From: Cucumis sativus
Taxonomy: Eukaryota; Streptophyta; Magnoliopsida; Cucurbitales; Cucurbitaceae
Direction of reading: 5' to 3'
Length of the DNA: 64,000 nt
NCBI RefSeq assembly: GCF_000004075.3
Contig: NC_026660.2
Location: 10,292,001 to 10,356,000 of the forward strand
Shown piece by piece: positions 47,225 to 59,600 of the stretch. The notes beneath the pieces were generated by a model. It did not search any database. It saw nothing but the letters and a program-made list of their open reading frames with translations, and was not told the DNA's origin. Both the position numbers and the translations under genes were made by a program. Within the stretch, counting starts at the first letter, position 1, and each line of letters begins with the position of its first letter.

Positions 47225-50200
47225 TTAATCAGCTAATCCAGCCTTCATCTTCAAGTGTGCCTTGAAGTCCATAATGTCACCCTCCCATTTGGTTACAGCT
47301 TGATTCTCGCACACCCATATCTCCTCGGCCACTTGGTTTATAAGCCTAAAATCGTGACTTACAAGAACCAAACCTCCATCCCATTCATTCAGTGCCTCTG
47401 CCAGTGAATCAATAGTCTCAATATCCAAATGATTTGTGGGTTCATCAAGCAATAACAGGTGGGGTTGTCTCCATGCCAACCAGGCGAATATAACACGGCT
47501 CCTCTGCCCATCAGACAAATTCTTCATTGGCATCACTTGAGCTTTGCCGGAGAGCCCAAACTTCCCAATTGCTCCTCTCATCTTCTCTTCTTCATTTCCT
47601 GGGTACTCTCGTATCATAAACTGGAGAGCAGACACTTCCAAGTCTAGTTTCTCGGCTAAATGTTGATGAAACTGGGCAATCCTGAGGTGGTTGTGTCTTC
47701 GGACCATGCCATCTAGAGGAACCAGGTCCCCTGTCATCAGCTTCAACAGGGTACTCTTTCCAGCACCATTGGGTCCAACCAAAGCTACCCGAGAGTCCAA
47801 ATCAACTCCAAAGTCAAGATTCCTGTAGATTAGATTGTCAGGGGTATAGCCAAACGTTACTTCCACAAACTGGAGAACCGGTGGGGGAAGCTTCCCAACA
47901 TCAACAAAGCGGAAGACAAGAACCTTGTCTCTCACCACCTTTTCAGTAAGGCCACCCCTCTCCATTTTTGCCAGTGTTTTCTCCTTACTTTGCGCCTGCC
48001 GAGCTAATTTCGCTGACCCGTGACCAAATCTAGCAATATACTCTTTCATGGAAGCAATCTGGTCCTGTTCCCACTTATACATTTTCATCTGATTCTCTTC
48101 CAGTTCAGAACGGGTCTGAACATACTGATCATAGTTACCTGTATAGATCTTTAACTTTCTGTTCTGCATGTGAATAATGTTTGTGCAGACACCGTTAAGA
48201 AAGTCCTGGGAATGCGAAACCACAACCAGGATCCGGTCAAATTTCTTTAAATTTTCTTCCAGCCAGACACAAGCCTCTAGATCTGTAATTGAGAAAATTA
48301 ATAAGATACACATCAGACAGTCGAAAACAGAAAAAATAATTAGCTAGATGAGATACGCTAATGGACTCAAATAACATGTACATGGGTTTAATAATATGTT
48401 TTGGCAGTAGTACTTGCAAAGATCCAACCTTAATTTACTAAACTATACTTCTAACACCCTCTATAGCCAGAGCACGTTCACACCAAAAGGAAGTTAAAGA
48501 TAGCAGAAAGCATGAACCAAAATGATTAGCCAACCAGAATACCATCCAGATATTTACACAAAAAATACCACTGAACAAATAAAATATACCTAAATGATTA
48601 GTTGGTTCATCCAGTAGGAGGACAGTAGGATTCATGAATAAGGCACGAGCTAAGGCAATCCTCATCCTCCAACCACCAGAAAAGTCTCGAGTTTTCTTCG
48701 CTTGCATCTGCTTGTTAAACCCAAGACCATACAGGATTTCAGCAGCCCGTTTTTCTGCAGTGGCTGCATCCAATGCCTCTAAACGTTCATAGATACGATC
48801 AAGTTGCTCCCCACCTCCATCATCCTAAATTGAAATAGAAAAACAGATAATGAGTACAAGTAAATTTTTAGATCCTAGAAACTTAATTTAATTTACATAC
48901 TTGTGCAGCCAAGGATTCTGCCTCCTGCTCCAACTTCAACCTCTCCTCATCACAACTTATAACAGCCTCAAGTGAAGACATGTCAGAAGCTTCAATCTCT
49001 CGAGAAAGGTGATATATATCCATGTGTTCTGGAATAGGAAGCTCACGACAACCTATTGCCGCAAGAAGTGTAGATTTACCACATCCATTCAATCCAAGCA
49101 AACCATAACGTCTGAAAAATAAATTGTAAATATTAAACTTAACCATGAGAATACATATGAAAATAGAATTATCCATGCCGATAATAATCATAAGCAAACC
49201 TGCCATAATTGAGCTCCAGCTCAGAATCAACAATAAGATCATGCCCATGAAAGGTAACTGATAAAGATTCTATCTGCAAAAAGCACACATTGTAAGGAAA
49301 TAATTACCAGCTTCATTGCTCACACTTCCCTAATGGCACAACATTATTTCCAAATGTAACAAAGAAAAATCGATTAAATGAACAAAAATCAATTTTCAAA
49401 TGCTAATGAGTCGTAGGTTATACACATACAATCCAACAACTTTTCTTTCGAACTTGAGAAACATTGTGCATCATCCGACAGATGCTTCATTTATAAGAAA
49501 CTATTTCAATTAAATCCAATGGAGGAAAAAACAATACAACGAAGAAAAATCTAATGCCCAAGACGCAAGAAAAGTATCATGTGAAGAATAAACATGTTAT
49601 AAAAAAGTAAAATAAAATATTCTCCAGGTATTATTCAAGTAACATAGTCCATGGTCTTTTCTGTTCTTTTAAAAAAAACAATCAACAGATACACATGAAT
49701 CAGATTCTAGAATAAAATTAGGGCTTACTCGGATATCCCTGGATAGAGGATGTGAACAAAGCACACCAGTACAAGTCCGATCGGATAACTGAAGAGCGTC
49801 AACTCCATTGGCCAACTTATCAACTCCATTTTGTGATTCAGCCGCTGCCGCTGCCGCCTTGGAAGAAGCAGCCGCCGCCGCTGCCTTTCCTCCTCGCTTG
49901 GCTGCCGCAGCCGCCTTCTTCTGAGCCGCTTTCTTCTTACTCGCGTCGGAAACCATACTTAACCTAATAGATTAGAAAAAAAGAAACCCTAAAAACACAA
50001 TCGAAATAAAATCAAAAGACACGAAGAAAAATCGTTAACACATAAACATACCTTAGATGGCGAAAGAAGATGGAAGGAGAAGCGAGACCGACAGAGCGAG
50101 TGAGAAGAGGAAGCAGATCTAGGGCTTGAAGAAATCGCTCTTCGTCTCTCACGGCGCTTTTGTTGTGCTCTTTAGACCTGCGACGCGTAAATGGTAATGC

Positions 50201-50340
50201 GATGCGGATCAAGGGTTCAAGGTTCTGTGATTCAGGAGGCTGGGGCTTGCTTTTTATAACCCTCCTCCATCTTTCCACGTGTCCTTTTATAGCCCTTCTT
50301 CTGGTTGCGTAGCCGACTGACTCTCTTAATTCTAATGCCC
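47225..50340 (-). CDS. ABCF1: ABC transporter F family member 1 (GCN20-type ABC ATPase)
   Basis: Five coding exons on the minus strand: 49956-49729, 49273-49200, 49111-48901, 48824-48590 and 48282-47225 (TAA). They give 601 residues, the family length. The N-terminus is alanine/lysine-rich ([14 protein letters not shown]). NBD1 has Walker [10 protein letters not shown] (107-115), signature FSGGW (219-223), Walker B VLLLDE (239-244) and switch His273. NBD2 has GPNGAGKST (419-427), LSDGQ (505-509), LLLLDE (525-530) and His559. There are no membrane segments: ABCF proteins are soluble and act on ribosomes, GCN20-like members with GCN1/GCN2 in translational control. A leader exon above about 50052 (donor CTAAG|GTATGT) is separated from the ATG exon by an intron ending ATTAG near 49968. 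Both ATPase sites look intact. It shares a promoter with the divergent uL18 gene. Confidence 0.96.
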
Positions 50341-50344
50341 TCAC

Positions 50345-50450
50345 AATTTACATATTTACATATTTATATTGGGCTGGGTACGGAGCACTTGACCTTTTAG
50401 TCTCGGCCCAATTATACCCATTATGAAGCCCATGGGCCTGTGTACTTTTT
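50345..50450. promoter_or_regulatory. Divergent promoter with four site II elements
   Basis: About 100 bases separate the ABCF1 leader (-) from the uL18-like leader (+). They contain TGGGCT at 50370-50375, its TGGGCC reverse form at 50405-50410, another reverse TGGGCT at 50427-50432 and TGGGCC at 50433-50438. Site II (TGGGCC/T) motifs bind TCP factors and are typical of promoters for ribosomal and mitochondrial protein genes. Shared co-regulation of the two genes is an inference. Confidence 0.6.
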
Positions 50451-51385
50451 CTTCATCAAGAAGCCGATCATCGTTCTGTGTTCATTGTTTCTCATCTTCT
50501 GACCATCCCTTCCGCTTCCTTTTCAAGGTAAACCAATCACCCTGCAGTCTGCACTGCGTTTATTCTTATGGATGTTGATGAAATGGGAGCGATAGGTTTA
50601 TTTGAATGGGTTCTAGTTCATTGTTAGTGAGCTTAAATGAGCCACTAATGAGGATTCTGCATCTTTTTTCATGGTTTCTCTGTTCGACCGCCATGGGTGG
50701 ACTGAAAAGAAACAACAGACCAAACCCAAAACTTAAGATCAATGAAACAGAAAGACTTTAACACGAAGTTGAAAGATGGGTTCTTTTCGATTTATGATGG
50801 GAAGAGGGAGGGGAAAGAAAGAAAGAAAAAGAAGAGAAGAGGGAGGCTGCCTTATTTTAGGACTTCTTAGAATTAAGATTCCTCAGAATTCTAGATTTTT
50901 TCTTTAAATTTAGCACAGTTATACTTTGTCGAATGACTGTATTTGAATGAATTGTCTGATGCAATACTTATTATTCAGCTGATAAGCTTAGTTTATTGAG
51001 AATTTGGCTGTTGTTACATGATCATTGTAGGTTCTTGGTAATGTTCTAGAATATTGCAACAAAGTTCATATAATTTTCTTCGCCTTTTTGGTTTCTCGAC
51101 TCTTATGGTGTGATTTTATTCTGCATTTTGATTGGAAATGGTTACAACGAAGCCTAAATTTACCACATCAGATTTTATGCATACACTTGTAATTTGTTCG
51201 TTGTCTTAGTTAATGGCTTCATCTCATACGCAATCTGCATCCTTATTTCTTCCGAGTTAGAGCTGGATTATTATGCATATATATAAACGAACGAACTTTT
51301 ATCTCATTTGCTGGTTTTGTGATATCACATGGTTCTGTAAACTACACTCTGTTTTTATGTAAATTTAAGTAATGGTTGACAATGT

Positions 51386-51475
51386 TGAGATGTTGAGAAT
51401 CCCACGTTGAAAAACCTATGGGAATAGAAGAGGCTACTCTTCTCCTAGCTTTTGAGATAAAACTTCATTAATTCA
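51386..51475 (+). mobile_element. LTR-start-like fragment in the intron
   Basis: TGTTGAGATGTTGAGAATCC, followed by CACGTTGAAAAACC and AGAGGCTACTCTTCTCCTAG, resembles the common plant LTR opening TGTTGAGAATCCCACATTGG. It is short and isolated, so probably a relic. Confidence 0.3.
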
Positions 51476-52035
51476 ATTTTGAGGATGGATAACCTTTGAC
51501 TTATTGCAAATTTTGCTGATGGTTTTTTTTTTTTTTGTAACTTAGCACTCGTGAAGAACTTTCAAGTTTCATCAACTTGTTAGTATTTAATCATCTGTTG
51601 CACCTCCATTGACTACTTCCATTCTTTTGGTTTGTAACTTGGAAGGGGCACTATCTTAATGTTGTTGGTTATGAGTTAGTATTTGACAACTTGGTTTTCC
51701 ATTGTTGTTTATATTGTATTAGTGTTTTTCTCTGGCTAGTGCACAACAGCATTGTTTCTTTATATCTACGTGAATTTGCAATCAAATTGTTAGTGCTTTG
51801 GTAGTTTGTTCCGTGGTTGTGTTCAGAAAAATTTACCCCAAAATTTTTGGCCCATGAAGTTATGGATGATGAAAATTAGAAAGCCCAGAACCATTGATAT
51901 ATTCTAATAAGAACATTTTTGTATAAGAAATGAATATTTCACTGAATACTGGGAATCTAACCTACCTTGAGTAGTTGCTGTACAATAAATAAATAAGGCA
52001 CTCAACTAATTGGAGGTGACTCAAGAGGAGGAACA

Positions 52036-52250
52036 ACCATCATAGGTCGATCAAGTGGTAAATAGAGGGATATGACCTTGATAAAAGGCTAAAAGGTTAT
52101 AGGTTCATTCATCCATAGTAACTACCTACCTAAGATTTAATATCATTGACACCAAAATCTTGTAGGGTAAAGCATATTACTTCATAATGTTAGTTTAGGT
52201 GTATGTAAGTTGGCTTAGACACTCGTAGATACAAAAAATAGAAAAAACAT
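52036..52250 (+). mobile_element. tRNA-derived SINE, copy 2
   Basis: Same family as the element at 4001. It begins ACCATCATAGG (copy 1: ACCATCATGG), has an AAGTGGTAAA head, shares CTACCTA and CTTGTAGGGTAAAG, and ends GTAAGTTGGCTTAGACACTC before an A-rich tail. Imperfect flanking repeats, AGAGGAGGAACA before and AGAAGGAGGAATA after, may be its target duplication. It is more diverged than copy 1, so older. It lies in the intron of the uL18-like gene. Confidence 0.75.
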
Positions 52251-53329
52251 AGAAGGAGGAATAATTGTCTAAAGACCTCCATGGAGGCACCAAAACTAAC
52301 ATTGTTCCACAATTTGAAAAATCCCTAAAATATTGCTAAATATTGCTCCGACCATATCTTCTTCTTTTTCCTAGTGTATCTTCTAGCGTTGGCTACTAAA
52401 TAGGTGCTTATCACCTTTTTGGTTCTGAAAATAAATAATTGAAAAACAGGCAATGCTGATATTAGTTAGATTCCATCCCAATGCCACCCAAAACCTATCG
52501 ATTATACTCTACAAAGTTTATTCATGGCATCAGAGAAGGATATGGTCAATGGAGATTGAGACTGTAGGAATATTTCTTTACTTTTTGGTGGGAGGGATGG
52601 AAGATTTTAGGTTATGTGAAACATGGTTACTGGTTTGAGGAGGCACAAGGTAAGAAAATTTTATGTTATGTGAAGGACATGGATCCAAATGCCTTATTTT
52701 GGTACAATGTTTTTGTTCTTAAGTGTTATAATATTATTAGCTTTGAATGGAAAATTATAAATTTAAAAAATAAATAAATAAACATGTGTTTATGCTTATC
52801 ATCAAGCATTTCGAGCAATACATATATTTTCTGTTTAGCATACCATTTTTGCTAGTTTGAAAACTCATGGGACATTTTAACATTTTGGATAGGTGATTCG
52901 AACAGGGCTTTTGAGAAATTCGCTGCTGTGAATGACAGTAAGAAAGTCCTATGTGCTACGGTTATTCATATCTTTGAAGTGCATGACAGCTAATGTGGTA
53001 GATAGAAATAATGGACGGATTGTCGCAACTGCATCCACAGTCGAACACTCCATCCAAGGCTCACTTGAATGTGGCCGGTCTTGCAATGCTAAGGCAGCAG
53101 CCATTGTTGGAGAGGTGTTGGCTACGTGACTCAAAGTCGATGGTCTCAGACAGGGGCAAGGAAGAGGCATTCATGCAGACATAAACAAGGAAATCGAGAA
53201 GAAAGGATTTAAAAACGGCACAAAAATCTGGGCTATAGTGAATTCGCTCAAGAATAACAGAGTTAAACGTATACTCGACAACAATGTTGACGAGCCATCT
53301 CGGTTGAGCTCTCAATAAGCTCCTAAGGC

Positions 53330-55225
53330 AATCTTATCGTCCTTCCCTAGATGACTAGAGCTCAACCAGTCATGAGAAAAAACTAGATACTGCTAAAATG
53401 GAATGCTAAAATGGAAGGAACTATCTTTATTAGTTACAATCAGATTAAACATCACTCACTAATGATATTTGGAAGTTTATGAAATAGAGACAACTTTTTA
53501 TCTCCACTTCTTAAATGGTGGCATAGTGATAGTGATACCACAACCCACTTGGGGTAATGATGATGTTATATCACAGTGAAATGACCTTTTATGATCATCA
53601 CAACTCTACCTTACTTTCTCCTTTTTCTTCCATGTATTACTTAGTTTCCTTTTTCTCCATTAGATTAGCTTTGGTTTTCTGGTTTAAGAGGCTGTCTCTT
53701 TCTTGCCCGTGCTGTCTGATATGCAACTGTTGCGTGGAAGAATTGTAGAATAAAAGATAATAATCAAGTCTTTCAGTTTTCTGAAGGATGATTCCATTTC
53801 ATAAGAACTTCGTTATGAATGTTAAATCTTATCTTCTATAAAATGATTAGGCTTTAAACAATGATTTGACCAGAGTATCACATGGGAGATTTTCACTTAG
53901 AGATAAGTATGTTCAAACAGGGAGAAAGAAGAAAAGCTATTTTCCCAATCCAAACAAAATGGGAAGAAAGAGCAAAACCCTTTTTTCTGACTAAAAAGGC
54001 AAGATTCCATTTACAAGCAAGATATTCAATTATTGATAGAAAGCCAAGGACTGCATTAAAGAGAGTGCACGAGCTTGTCACATTACCTTACGCATTCGTG
54101 TTTTTTTTTTTCCTTACACTAGCAATATTTAACTTTACCTATGTAACTACTTCAAGTATAGTTAAAGCTACAGGCTCTTAGTTGAGCTTTCACCCTAAAG
54201 ACCTTTGCCTAACTAGTGGTAGCAATAACACTTTTGTCTAGTAGCTTTGGTTTTCTCATTTTGAACGAATTTCTTCTAATAACACAAAAAGTATCATAAC
54301 ACATTTCATTGTTGATAGTCTTTTTTGCCACATCCACTTGAATAATACAATTACCTTTTTCAAAAAATTGGCATAGTGGGGACAAAAGTAGGAATTATTT
54401 AAAATAGGCTCTCGTTTTCAATCAACCCTTAAATGTTGATGTTATATGACTGCCGTCCACTTGTAAATCATCAAAGTCTTTCTTTGTAGCATTTAACATG
54501 GATTTTTTCTTCTCCTCATATATATTTAGTCCTTTGTAGATCAACTTTGATATATATCCACTTTTACCTTAATTTCATATCTTCATAACCTTCACTTTTT
54601 AAAAGCAAAACAGATGCAATAAAAAAAAATATATGCAGCCAAAATCCAACCCACGGCTTGATTTGATAAAAGATTGGGTAGAAGTCTTTGGTGGCTGGAC
54701 GTCACCATGAATTGCCACCTCTTTGGTAGTATGCATTTTGGCTCAATGTTTTACACTTTTAATTCCAACTTTTATCTCCCTTTTTATTCCCATGACAAAA
54801 CACTACCCACCGTTTAATTATAACAAACTTTTTTTAATTCAAAAACTACAAAAATAATAATAATAAAAATAAAAATAATAATTCAATTCTTATTCGCACT
54901 TTTGATTTGAATATGCATGCATACGACTATGAGAAACTAAAACATGAACGGTTGAATTTGCTTATAAAAAACCAAGGATAGAAGCACTCCAATGGAATTT
55001 ATGAATAGCATCACCAAATATTTTTTAACCTTATTTGCATATGAAGCATTTCCCTTTCTTACCTTAAATAGTCAAAACGATAATAAATACAACAAACACA
55101 AATAAACAAAATTACACTATTATTTATAAAACTTCTAACAAGACTCTAAAGAAAAATTGGAATAAAGTCTTACAAAATTCAATGACAAATTACATTTTTT
55201 AAAAAATAAATAAAAAAAACTAATA
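53330..55225. other. Intergenic region, uL18-like gene to HIPP
   Basis: No gene recognised. A 99-codon plus-strand frame at 53882-54181 starts MGDFHLEISMF and ends with one hydrophobic segment; it matches nothing I know. The last few hundred bases before 55230 are probably the 3' flank of the minus-strand HIPP gene. Confidence 0.45.
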
Positions 55226-55232
55226 TTATTTG

Positions 55233-56466
55233 TTACATAACGGAGCAAGCATTCGGGTTCTCATCGCTAAACATTTGAGGGGAAATCAAGGGTTGAGCAG
55301 GAGGCATATGTTGTCCAACAAATCCACCATTTCCATACCCGTATCCGTATCCGTACCCGTATCCATAACCCGGAACCGGAACTGCCACGTAATCAAGCCG
55401 GTTTCCTTCCATTGCTCCTCCCCCTTGAGCTACCTCTCCTCCGGTCTTGTTCTTATCGCCGCCGTCTCCTCCCTTTGCTCCCTCGTCTTTATCCTTTTTG
55501 GGTACCACCACTGCGACTTTCCGCTTCAGTTTCTCTTCCAAGTTCTCAATCAAAGCTTTCACGTCCATTTTCCCTTTCACCATTACTAAATCCTTTTGTC
55601 TCTCAATCGCCATGTCTTCCACTCCTGCAACCGACAAAAAACAAAGCCCATTAATTATCTTTTCCCATTCGGACATTACTTTAAACTGAAAAAGTAAAAC
55701 TTACCCTTTGTTCTGGATACAACTTTGTAAATCTTCTCGATGCAACCCTGGCAGTGAAGTTCCACCTTCAACGTCGCCGTCGTCACCGGAATCTGGTCGG
55801 AAATTTTTGAATTTTTAATCAGTTAAAATGGTATTGAAAAAAAGAAAAGTCCAAAGTTGACTTGACGGACAGCAATTAACTTAAATATTGACAGTTGTAT
55901 TTCTCTAACATGCGCCATTGATGAACGCGCACATTAGCTATTTCTTCACCCACCCACACCCACCTCTTTGTCTTTCGGCTGCTTCTTGTCCTCTGTTTTC
56001 TTATCCGGTTTTTCATCGTCCTGTTTCTTCGTCGACTCCTTTTCTTTCTTGCTTTCCGATGACACAATGTCGATTTTCTTGGTTTCTTTATCAGCGAGAT
56101 AATCTCGGAGCTTAGCCGGGTCGAATTTCCCGATCACCGTAAGCTTATTGGCCTCCCAGTCTGCTCTGACTCTGGAAACACCTGAATTGAAGAACATGGG
56201 AGTGTTATTGTGGGGTTTGGAATGGTAATGTGATATGGAATTGGGAATGGAATATCGATGTACCTGGGATTTGTCGGACGGACCTTCTGAGCTTGTTGGC
56301 GCAGCCCTCGCAGTGGATATCGATCTTGAAGACGGCGGTGGTGGTGTCATCATTCTTTTTCTGAAAAGAGAGAGAAAACAGGGGAAATGAGTGTGAGAAA
56401 TTGATGAAAGAAGTAGTGAGGATTAGATGAAAGGAAGAAGAAGAATGAGAATGTGACCTCGCCCAT
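55233..56466 (-). CDS. HIPP: Heavy metal-associated isoprenylated plant protein (two HMA domains)
   Basis: Five coding exons on the minus strand: 56466-56458 (only ATGGGCGAG), 56360-56264, about 56181-55964, 55792-55705 and 55624-55233. They give about 267 residues. HMA domain 1 has the metal-binding CEGC at 20-23 (IDIHCEGCANKL); HMA domain 2 has CQGC at 122-125 (VELHCQGCIEKI). A lysine/aspartate/glutamate-rich linker joins them (EKESTKKQDDEKPD). The tail has a GYGYGYGYG run and ends SDENPNACSVM, where CSVM is a farnesylation CaaX box. HIPPs bind heavy metals such as copper, zinc or cadmium and are anchored to membranes by the prenyl group. The MGEKK start, two HMA domains and ending place it near Arabidopsis HIPP3/5/6. 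The 9-base first coding exon is short, but its frame and GT donor fit. Confidence 0.93.
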
Positions 56467-56562
56467 TGTAAGGATTGGGAATGGAGATCTGTTGGGGTTT
56501 GTGAGTTGAAGTTGAAGAGATGAATTTGGGTTTGTGGAAGAAGTGGGAGTGAAGTGGGGAGT

Positions 56563-56572
56563 AATTTATAAA
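56563..56572 (-). promoter_or_regulatory. TATA box of the HIPP gene
   Basis: Reads TTTATAAATT on the minus strand, about 100 bases before the ATG at 56466, implying a leader of about 70 bases. Confidence 0.55.
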
Positions 56573-56639
56573 GGCGAAGACGCGGTGAAGACGGGGAAGA
56601 TGAAGTGGATGCTTCCACGGCTTTTCACCTACTTTTTTT

Positions 56640-59600
56640 TAATTAAAACTATATGTTCATAATTTTTAAGAAAATAAAAACTAAACAAATAAGATTTAGG
56701 TATATTTTTAATAGATAGTTTGCTAAGTTTTGTTGTTTAAATCAATTATTCTAAGTTTTTGGTAATCCATTATTAGATATTTTTCTTTTATTTTTTAATG
56801 AAAATAAAATAAGATATTTATTAGAACGATAATTAGGTTTATATTTATGTTCTTTTTTCTTAAATTAAATTTAGTGTGTGTACTTCAGGACGACAGATTT
56901 TAAATTAAAATTCCTTACATATGATGTAGAGGTTTAATTTTTTTTATTTATTGATAGATGGTAATAATAATAATTACAAAAAACTAATCTTTTAGTAGTG
57001 AAGTTTTTCTTCCCATGTAATGATTTTCTTTTTCTTCACTACAAAAATCAGGGAACTTTCTCTTTCTTTACGAAGACTTGAAAAGTGAAGTCTTCTTTAC
57101 TTTCTTTCTTTCTTTCTTTCTTTTTTTTTCACAATTGAATTGACTCATTAATGAAGCCAATTGACATATCGTTGTGCATAAAGATTACGATGAAATTTCT
57201 CATGACTCGATTTATGCATTTTTTAATTTAAATTCTAATTATTCATAAAGATGATGGCCACATCATGTTAGCAATTAAACGAATATGATTCATTGTTTTA
57301 AATTTGTAAAGAAGTGATTTATTCACACATTATATAATTTAAGAATAATCGACTAAAAGAATGATGTTAAGTTTAATTTAATTATAAATCTCTCACATGA
57401 TGTTAATCCCACCATTGCCAAAAAGATGTGTAAATTAACTAAGGTTTGAAAAGATATATTTTATTAATTTATAACTTAAATGGATACAACGTAAGCTTAA
57501 CAAGTTCATGCATCAACTAATATTTTGTTATAGAACAATGAATGTGCAATTTTTTTTCTTTTTTAGTACATCAATTATAAGAAAGAAAAGAAGATTGAAC
57601 CTCTAACATGTAGATACAAAGATTATATCAATATATACCTAAGAAGGCATTGAGGTGTGAAAGTTGATAGGAATAAGAATGAAGTTGTATAATTAATAAA
57701 GTATTTGCATGAAAAATGAAAGAAGATGGAGACATCACCATCATGTTTGTGAGTAAATAAATAACATTGTTATTAAAAAAAGGAGGGTTCTACTAGTCAA
57801 AAGAAGTATAATATGAAGTCAAGGGTTTACTTTGGGTAGTGGGTCATGTGTGTTGTTCAATCTATTTACGACTCCTTATGGAGAGCATGCTTAGAAGCTT
57901 CCATGTTTGGTCTATAGCCGGTTGGCCATTCGTCATTCTCAATGTCTAAAATCAAGATAATATATACACACACGTTTAGGTTGCTAACACTTTCTAGTTA
58001 TTTATTTATTACTTTAGAATGAAGACAATATATTTGAATCGTAGATCTTGTGTTTGTTAACACGTTCATATGTTCATGAGAGATCTTCATTTGATTATGA
58101 GAAATCAGACAAGCACATAAACTTTTACCATCACTTTTAGAACTAGTAAGAAAACTTTTCTTTTCTCATAGGTTTTTATCCATCAATGACGAGGGGTTGC
58201 ATCATTTTCTTATGTTTAGTTACAAGCTTATATGCTCATGGTATCTATGTCATAAGATGTTAAATAAGTCTTTAAACTTTGAAAATTTGTTTCAAATGGT
58301 AAAATTATTTGAAATATTTACAAATACACTTATAAAAAAAAGTATTAGAGAAAAGATGTCAGGTTGTTATAGACCTATGAAGTCATTCATTAGTGTCTGT
58401 CGTTAAAATAATAGATGCATGTATGTAAAAATCTTTCATATTTGTAAATAAGTTAGTTCATTTTGTTATATTTAAAAATATCCGTTAAACAAAAATTTAT
58501 TGGAAATTTAAATTTTTATTTAGGAATTATTAGAAGTAAGAAAAGATGGGTGGGAAAATAAATAGAAATATGAATAAGAAAATGGTTATGAAATGAGATG
58601 TTTAATTTTAGTTTTAAATTTTATTTTAATATTATTGTGTTGGTTTTGGCTTTTTGCTTACAAGTTGAGAAATTTGGTGGCTGATGTTCACTTTTCCATC
58701 GCTAGTTTAGTCGGGCAAAAGAGGAGGGAGTGGACAAACATTATTTCCTCTAACAAATCATCCATATACTTTTTGTTATTGTATAAGTATTATGTTTAAA
58801 TTTCAAATTTAATTGCTTAATGATTGTTGCATACATTTAATTTGTGATGATCTATTTAATTAAAACTGCTCAATTTAATTGTTTAAGTTAATTGGTTTTT
58901 TGAATTAAAAAAATACAAAATTATAAGGAAAAAAATTGTAGGAGGGGAGAGATGAGATGGAGAGGAAGAAGCCATCCCTAACCACGTTCCGTCAACAACA
59001 TCTCTAATAACAAATATTTCTCTACTCTTAGAAGTGTCAAAGTGGATATAAGGCATATTTTAAATGGGCCTACAAATAAATGAGTCGAACCTTGGGCTGG
59101 CCCGTTAGAAAGACGATACTCAAACGAAACTTACTCTCCAGTGGGCGCCCAGCCCATTAATGATGGATTGGATACCAGCTGGACGAAAATTGTAGCTAAA
59201 CCTAATATACATACAAGGTTTTGTTGTTTGCCTCTAATTCGAGAAAAACAAATTTGCTTAATTTTGTTTGTTGGTTACTGAAACCAATTTTGTTTAGGTA
59301 AGAAAGTGATGTGAATAATGGTGTTGAGCAAATTGAGATGGGGTTTGTTCTTGATATTGGCTATAAACACCAAACACAGACTTTTTCTAAAATTGCAGAA
59401 AACGAATGCAAACTTTGATTTGAATTTAGAAAACTAAAGCCAATAAAATGGATTTTTTTGTTTTGTTTTGTTTTACGGTTATACCCAGAAAAAAGACAAT
59501 GGAGAGTGGGACACCATGTAAAAGAAGAATATATAAATATATAGAAACATAATAAAGTTATGATTTATGAGGCCAGTAGCAATGGAAGAAATATCTGGGG

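Larger units (their letters stand above)
50450..53318 (+). pseudogene. uL18 (ribosomal L18p/L5e) family gene with an in-frame stop
   Basis: A probable leader exon ends TTTCAAG|GTAAAC at 50527. A 2.4 kb intron ends GGATAG at 52892. The frame from the ATG at 52932 reads MTVRKSYVLRLFISLKCM and then VDRNNGRIVATASTVEHS, ECGRSCNAKAAAIVGEV and LAT, and stops at a TGA at 53127-53129. In the same frame the similarity continues without a break (LKVDGLRQGQGRGIH, INKEIEKKGFKNGTK, DEPSRLSSQ) to TAA at 53316-53318. The TGA stands where the family would be expected to have LAMRLKV: ACG-TGA instead of ATG-CGA. The intact product would be about 128 residues; this allele yields 65. Homologues belong to the L18p/L5e family, possibly organellar. 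Good promoter signals and no frameshift suggest a recent loss, a polymorphism or a base error. Confidence 0.6.

Noticed and set aside
50012..50344. 110-codon minus-strand frame upstream of ABCF1
   Set aside because: It overlaps the ABCF1 leader exon and leader intron; the ABCF1 N-terminus is fully accounted for at 49956.
53882..54181. 99-codon plus-strand frame with one hydrophobic segment
   Set aside because: No similarity recognised, no promoter or splice support.
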